Shown here: one piece after another, positions 18,181 to 20,850 of the stretch
Layout: every line of letters starts with the position of its first letter
Position numbering within the stretch: position 1 is the stretch's first letter
Assembly: GCA_000708835.1 (NCBI GenBank)
Contig: DF237916.1
Coordinates: 1 to 20,850, forward strand
Reading direction: 5' to 3'
DNA: 20,850 nucleotides
Source: Klebsormidium nitens
Taxonomy: Eukaryota > Streptophyta > Klebsormidiophyceae > Klebsormidiales > Klebsormidiaceae
The notes under the pieces: generated by a model
Database searches by the model: none
What the model saw: only the letters and a program-made list of their open reading frames with translations
Told to the model about the DNA's origin: nothing
Program-made: the position numbers and the translations under genes

Positions 18181-20620
18181 ATGGCATCTCCGCCGTCCGG
18201 CCTGTATCGAGGTCACCAGATCATCGTGACTCGGCTCGATTGATATACAGCCGTCCGATCGAAAAAGGACGTGCACGCCCCACGCACCCTTCAAGGTGCG
18301 CCTTATGCAAGGCACTCTAGTCTAGTTACTGAACAGTATGGAGGTTCTGAGCAGGTCGGATCGAGGAGCTGGCGGCCTCCTTGCACTCCTGCCTCCTGCC
18401 TGCATGAGGAGCTGAGGCTGCGCCAGCTGGTTCAGAAGTCTACAGTTTCTATTGACTTGCATCGTTTCTTGACCTTCGCGTTGGCGGTCAGCAAGTGATA
18501 GCTTCAAATGGCGGAAAAGGGGCCGAACCAGTGCTGGTGAAGAGGTTCGGAAGCCAGGTTGGAGGAATCCTGACGGAAAATTTGCCAGACAGAAAGCTCA
18601 TTGCGGAGTCGCTTGATAAGGCGTACTCTCCGGAAGAAGCCAAGAAGGAGGCTGAGACATTGGTTGCGGAGGCGAAGGTGGCGGATAAACGTTTCTGGAC
18701 CAAATCCAGACGTGAAGTGCAACATCACGTCAACACCCTGAGCTCCCTTGTCGAAAATCTTGAGGAGGATGTCAAGGACCTTGCGAAGGATTGCAAATTT
18801 GCGGACGGGCAGGTAAGTTGACACGTCTTTCTTCCTATGTGAAAATCGTGGGGTGACTTTTACAGCACAGGATGTAAAGGGGTGCTACAGGACTGCTGAA
18901 TCGGGACTGCCTGGATCACACCCAGCGAAGCAGCCTCGCTTCCTGGAACACGCTGATAAGAATTTCTTCAGCATTTTGCCCTTCGCTATGAGCTATAACA
19001 AGTGATGTGACGTGATGTTAAGGACCTGCTCATGGGAATACCTCGTCAAAAAGCTTGCAGGGTCTGCGAGGATTGGTGACCATTTGTTCAAAAAAGCGGC
19101 CCCATTGAGAAGCTTTGACATTTTTGTAAGGGTTTGATCATCAGAACAGAGTAACCAGGTTTTTGTATCTTTGACATGAGTCAAGTCAGTTTGCCACCAG
19201 TCTCCTTATGGAAGCCAAGCAACTCAATTTTGGCCTTCTGAGATCCCAGCCCTTAAGATCGGCCCTGTAAGATCCGACATGCGTGGCAATGTTTGTGCTG
19301 TTGGTTGGCCCTTTTGTTTGCATGGGTGGGAACGGCGGAGCTGCCGGCGAACAGTTATTAAACCTCGTGGACGATTGTTCATGTGGTGCAAGAGGCGCCT
19401 TCAAAGGTCTCGTCCGTGGGTATTGAAGGATGACGGAGATAATCAGCTCTCTGTTGTGACTGCAGGCGGACCAGTTGCCTGCTGAGTGTATTCAGGGGTG
19501 CTTGAACGGTCGCCAAACGTATCTGGAGCATCTGCAGAATTGTCTGAAGCAACTGAAGGAGCTGCAGGTGAGTATTGTTCAATCAACCAAGTATAGCTGT
19601 TTCCCTTGCAGTGCTTCTGAGTTCCTTAATAAAGTTCCTTACAGTCTCTTTTCTGAGATGGTCCGCAGGAATGAAATCAAGGTACACGGCGGCCCTTGTC
19701 ACTATCTCATGGTGTGGCTTACACAGGTTGAACATCCTTAAGTAGTCCTTCTAAAATGAGCCATCGATATGTTCCGAGTATACAAGGGCTCCTTGGTTAA
19801 GCGGGTTCCTTGAATGAGGTTTGATTTTGGTTGTATCAGCATCACACAGTTTTGAACATTGTCTTTGTCCTAGCCTTATCCACTGTACTTAAGGAGCCCA
19901 GTTTGTTTAGAGAAGATGGTTTCTCGTTGTCCCTACTCTTAACAGACGGAATAGAGGTAGCAGATGTTGGAGCTTTCCTTTCCTTTGACTGCTGTGCCCT
20001 CAGCAGCCTGCCTCTTGGCACTTATAGCATCTTACAACAGGATGATGGGAAGCGGGAGATTTTGGGTTACTCCCCAAGCAAGGAGCGGGTTACCTGGGAG
20101 AACATGGAGGCTAAAATGGCAGAGCTCGAAAAGCGGCTTGGACGATCGTCAACGAAATCTGAGGATCCTCCTCCGCCATCTCTCCCCGCTTCTCTGCCAT
20201 CCCCTCCTGCCAGGTGTGCGGGCTCACCTTGAATTCTTTGTTGCTGTCTGGTCAAGCAGCATGTGTATACTCTTCAGTGCAGCTCTGGTTGCACATGTCA
20301 AGCTTAGTTGGAGTTATCGCAGACATTGCCTTTATTCTGATGGCTGTGTTTGCATTGGTTCATCAACCAGGAGTTATATGGATATTGCTCTCGCATGCGC
20401 TCTTGTATGAGCAGGTCTGTCGAAATCGAGCCCTGAGAACAGGATTCTCTTTATGTGCAGCGGCTCTCCAGTGTTTGTACGACAAGAGTCCCCGGGTGGG
20501 TGGAAATCTGCACATGGACCGTGAGTGCACTTGCAACATTTGCCACAAGTCTTCTATGCTGAATTGTTTGACAATCAGGGTTTCTATTGGTGACAGTGTT
20601 CAGAGCAAGAGGCGGGATAG
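18181..20620 (+). CDS. gene D: six-exon gene, predicted coiled-coil protein of about 224 residues
   Basis: Exons: 18181-18211 (tentative, MASPPSGLYR), 18496-18812 (or from 18492 if a different upstream exon is used), 19466-19567, 20041-20213, 20461-20495, 20604-20620 (TAG). Phase is consistent throughout and the total is 225 codons. The sites at 18812/GTAAGT, 19567/GTGAGT and TGTGCAG before 20461 are strong; the first donor (GTCACC) is weak, and the last two exons are less certain. Exon 2 runs from GGKGAEPVLVKRFGSQVGG into Lys/Glu-rich helix (YSPEEAKKEAETLVAEAKVA, then VNTLSSLVENLEEDVKDLAK). Exon 3 (GRQTYLEHLQNCLKQLKELQ) and part of exon 4 (NMEAKMAELEKRLG) continue heptad-like helix. The tail is Ser/Pro-rich (DPPPPSLPASLPSPPA). 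A cytosolic or nuclear coiled-coil adaptor is an inference. No family is recognised. The possible start follows a CCAAT/CRE-like promoter. Confidence 0.6.
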
Positions 20621-20850
20621 AAGTCATGAATAATAATCCACAGGCCCTGTGGAGCATTTCTTTCTGATGAGACCCCCATTATCCCAGCATCTACGTACAT
20701 TTGTGTTGGTGATTGGGAAGTGATTTTTATTAATTGCATGGCGGTAAAATGGTTGTAGCAGCTTTGACTGATTGCGAGTCAACAGAAGAACCCAGCCAAA
20801 TTGTAACGATTACGACTGGTTAAGCCTAACCTCGTTCTCGACAGGATTTC
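20621..20850. other. 3' flank of gene D, no gene seen
   Basis: After the proposed stop, ATGAATAATAATCC offers a loose poly(A)-signal-like word, and TGTAA occurs near 20801. No coding block reaches the right edge with convincing splice sites. Confidence 0.3.

Overview
The window looks like nuclear DNA of a eukaryote. Coding potential occurs as short blocks (14 to about 320 bases) bounded by GT...AG splice signals. The donors are mostly GTGAGT, GTAAGA or GTGAG, and the acceptors mostly TGCAG after a pyrimidine tract. When the blocks are joined, the reading phase carries over at nearly every junction. No bacterial operon structure, ribosome binding site, tRNA, rRNA or CRISPR array was seen. Base composition is moderate, introns run from about 60 to 800 bases, and a G-box and CRE/CCAAT-like promoter words are present. 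This fits a plant-lineage organism such as a streptophyte green alga, but that assignment is an inference and is held loosely. Many listed open frames lack an ATG and are shadows of spliced exons.

Layout. (1) 1-141 is the 3' end of a plus-strand gene that enters from the left. (2) 142-531 is AT-rich, full of AAACATG/CATGTTT words, and is bracketed by a 13-bp inverted repeat; an alanine/proline-rich minus-strand ORF lies beside it. (3) About 827-3005 is plus-strand gene A, nine exons, at least 312 residues. (4) 3040-3455 is a small plus-strand candidate gene. (5) 3816 to about 9607 is minus-strand gene B, twelve phase-consistent exons, roughly 790 residues. (6) About 9640-10690 is the divergent promoter region between genes B and C; it carries a G-box and a duplicated hairpin element. 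(7) 10702-16007 is plus-strand gene C, twelve or thirteen exons, with an acidic and lysine/arginine-rich C-terminal half; several of its introns are filled with repeats. (8) 16008-18180 has no gene: a repeat pair, a GC-rich island and diverged tandem repeats. (9) 18181-20620 is plus-strand gene D, about 224 residues, predicted coiled coil.

I could not assign any protein to a known family by reading, so no function or gene symbol is given. The main value lies in the exon-intron reconstructions, which replace dozens of misleading open frames, and in the repeats. A family of short palindromic elements, built around GCTGTCCATGGAGAC and its reverse complement, occurs about ten times. The copies are often spaced 130-150 bases apart and are concentrated in introns of gene C and in the two flanking intergenic regions. 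A separate, nearly exact 106-bp segment lies in a gene C intron and again, inverted, 3.3 kb downstream.
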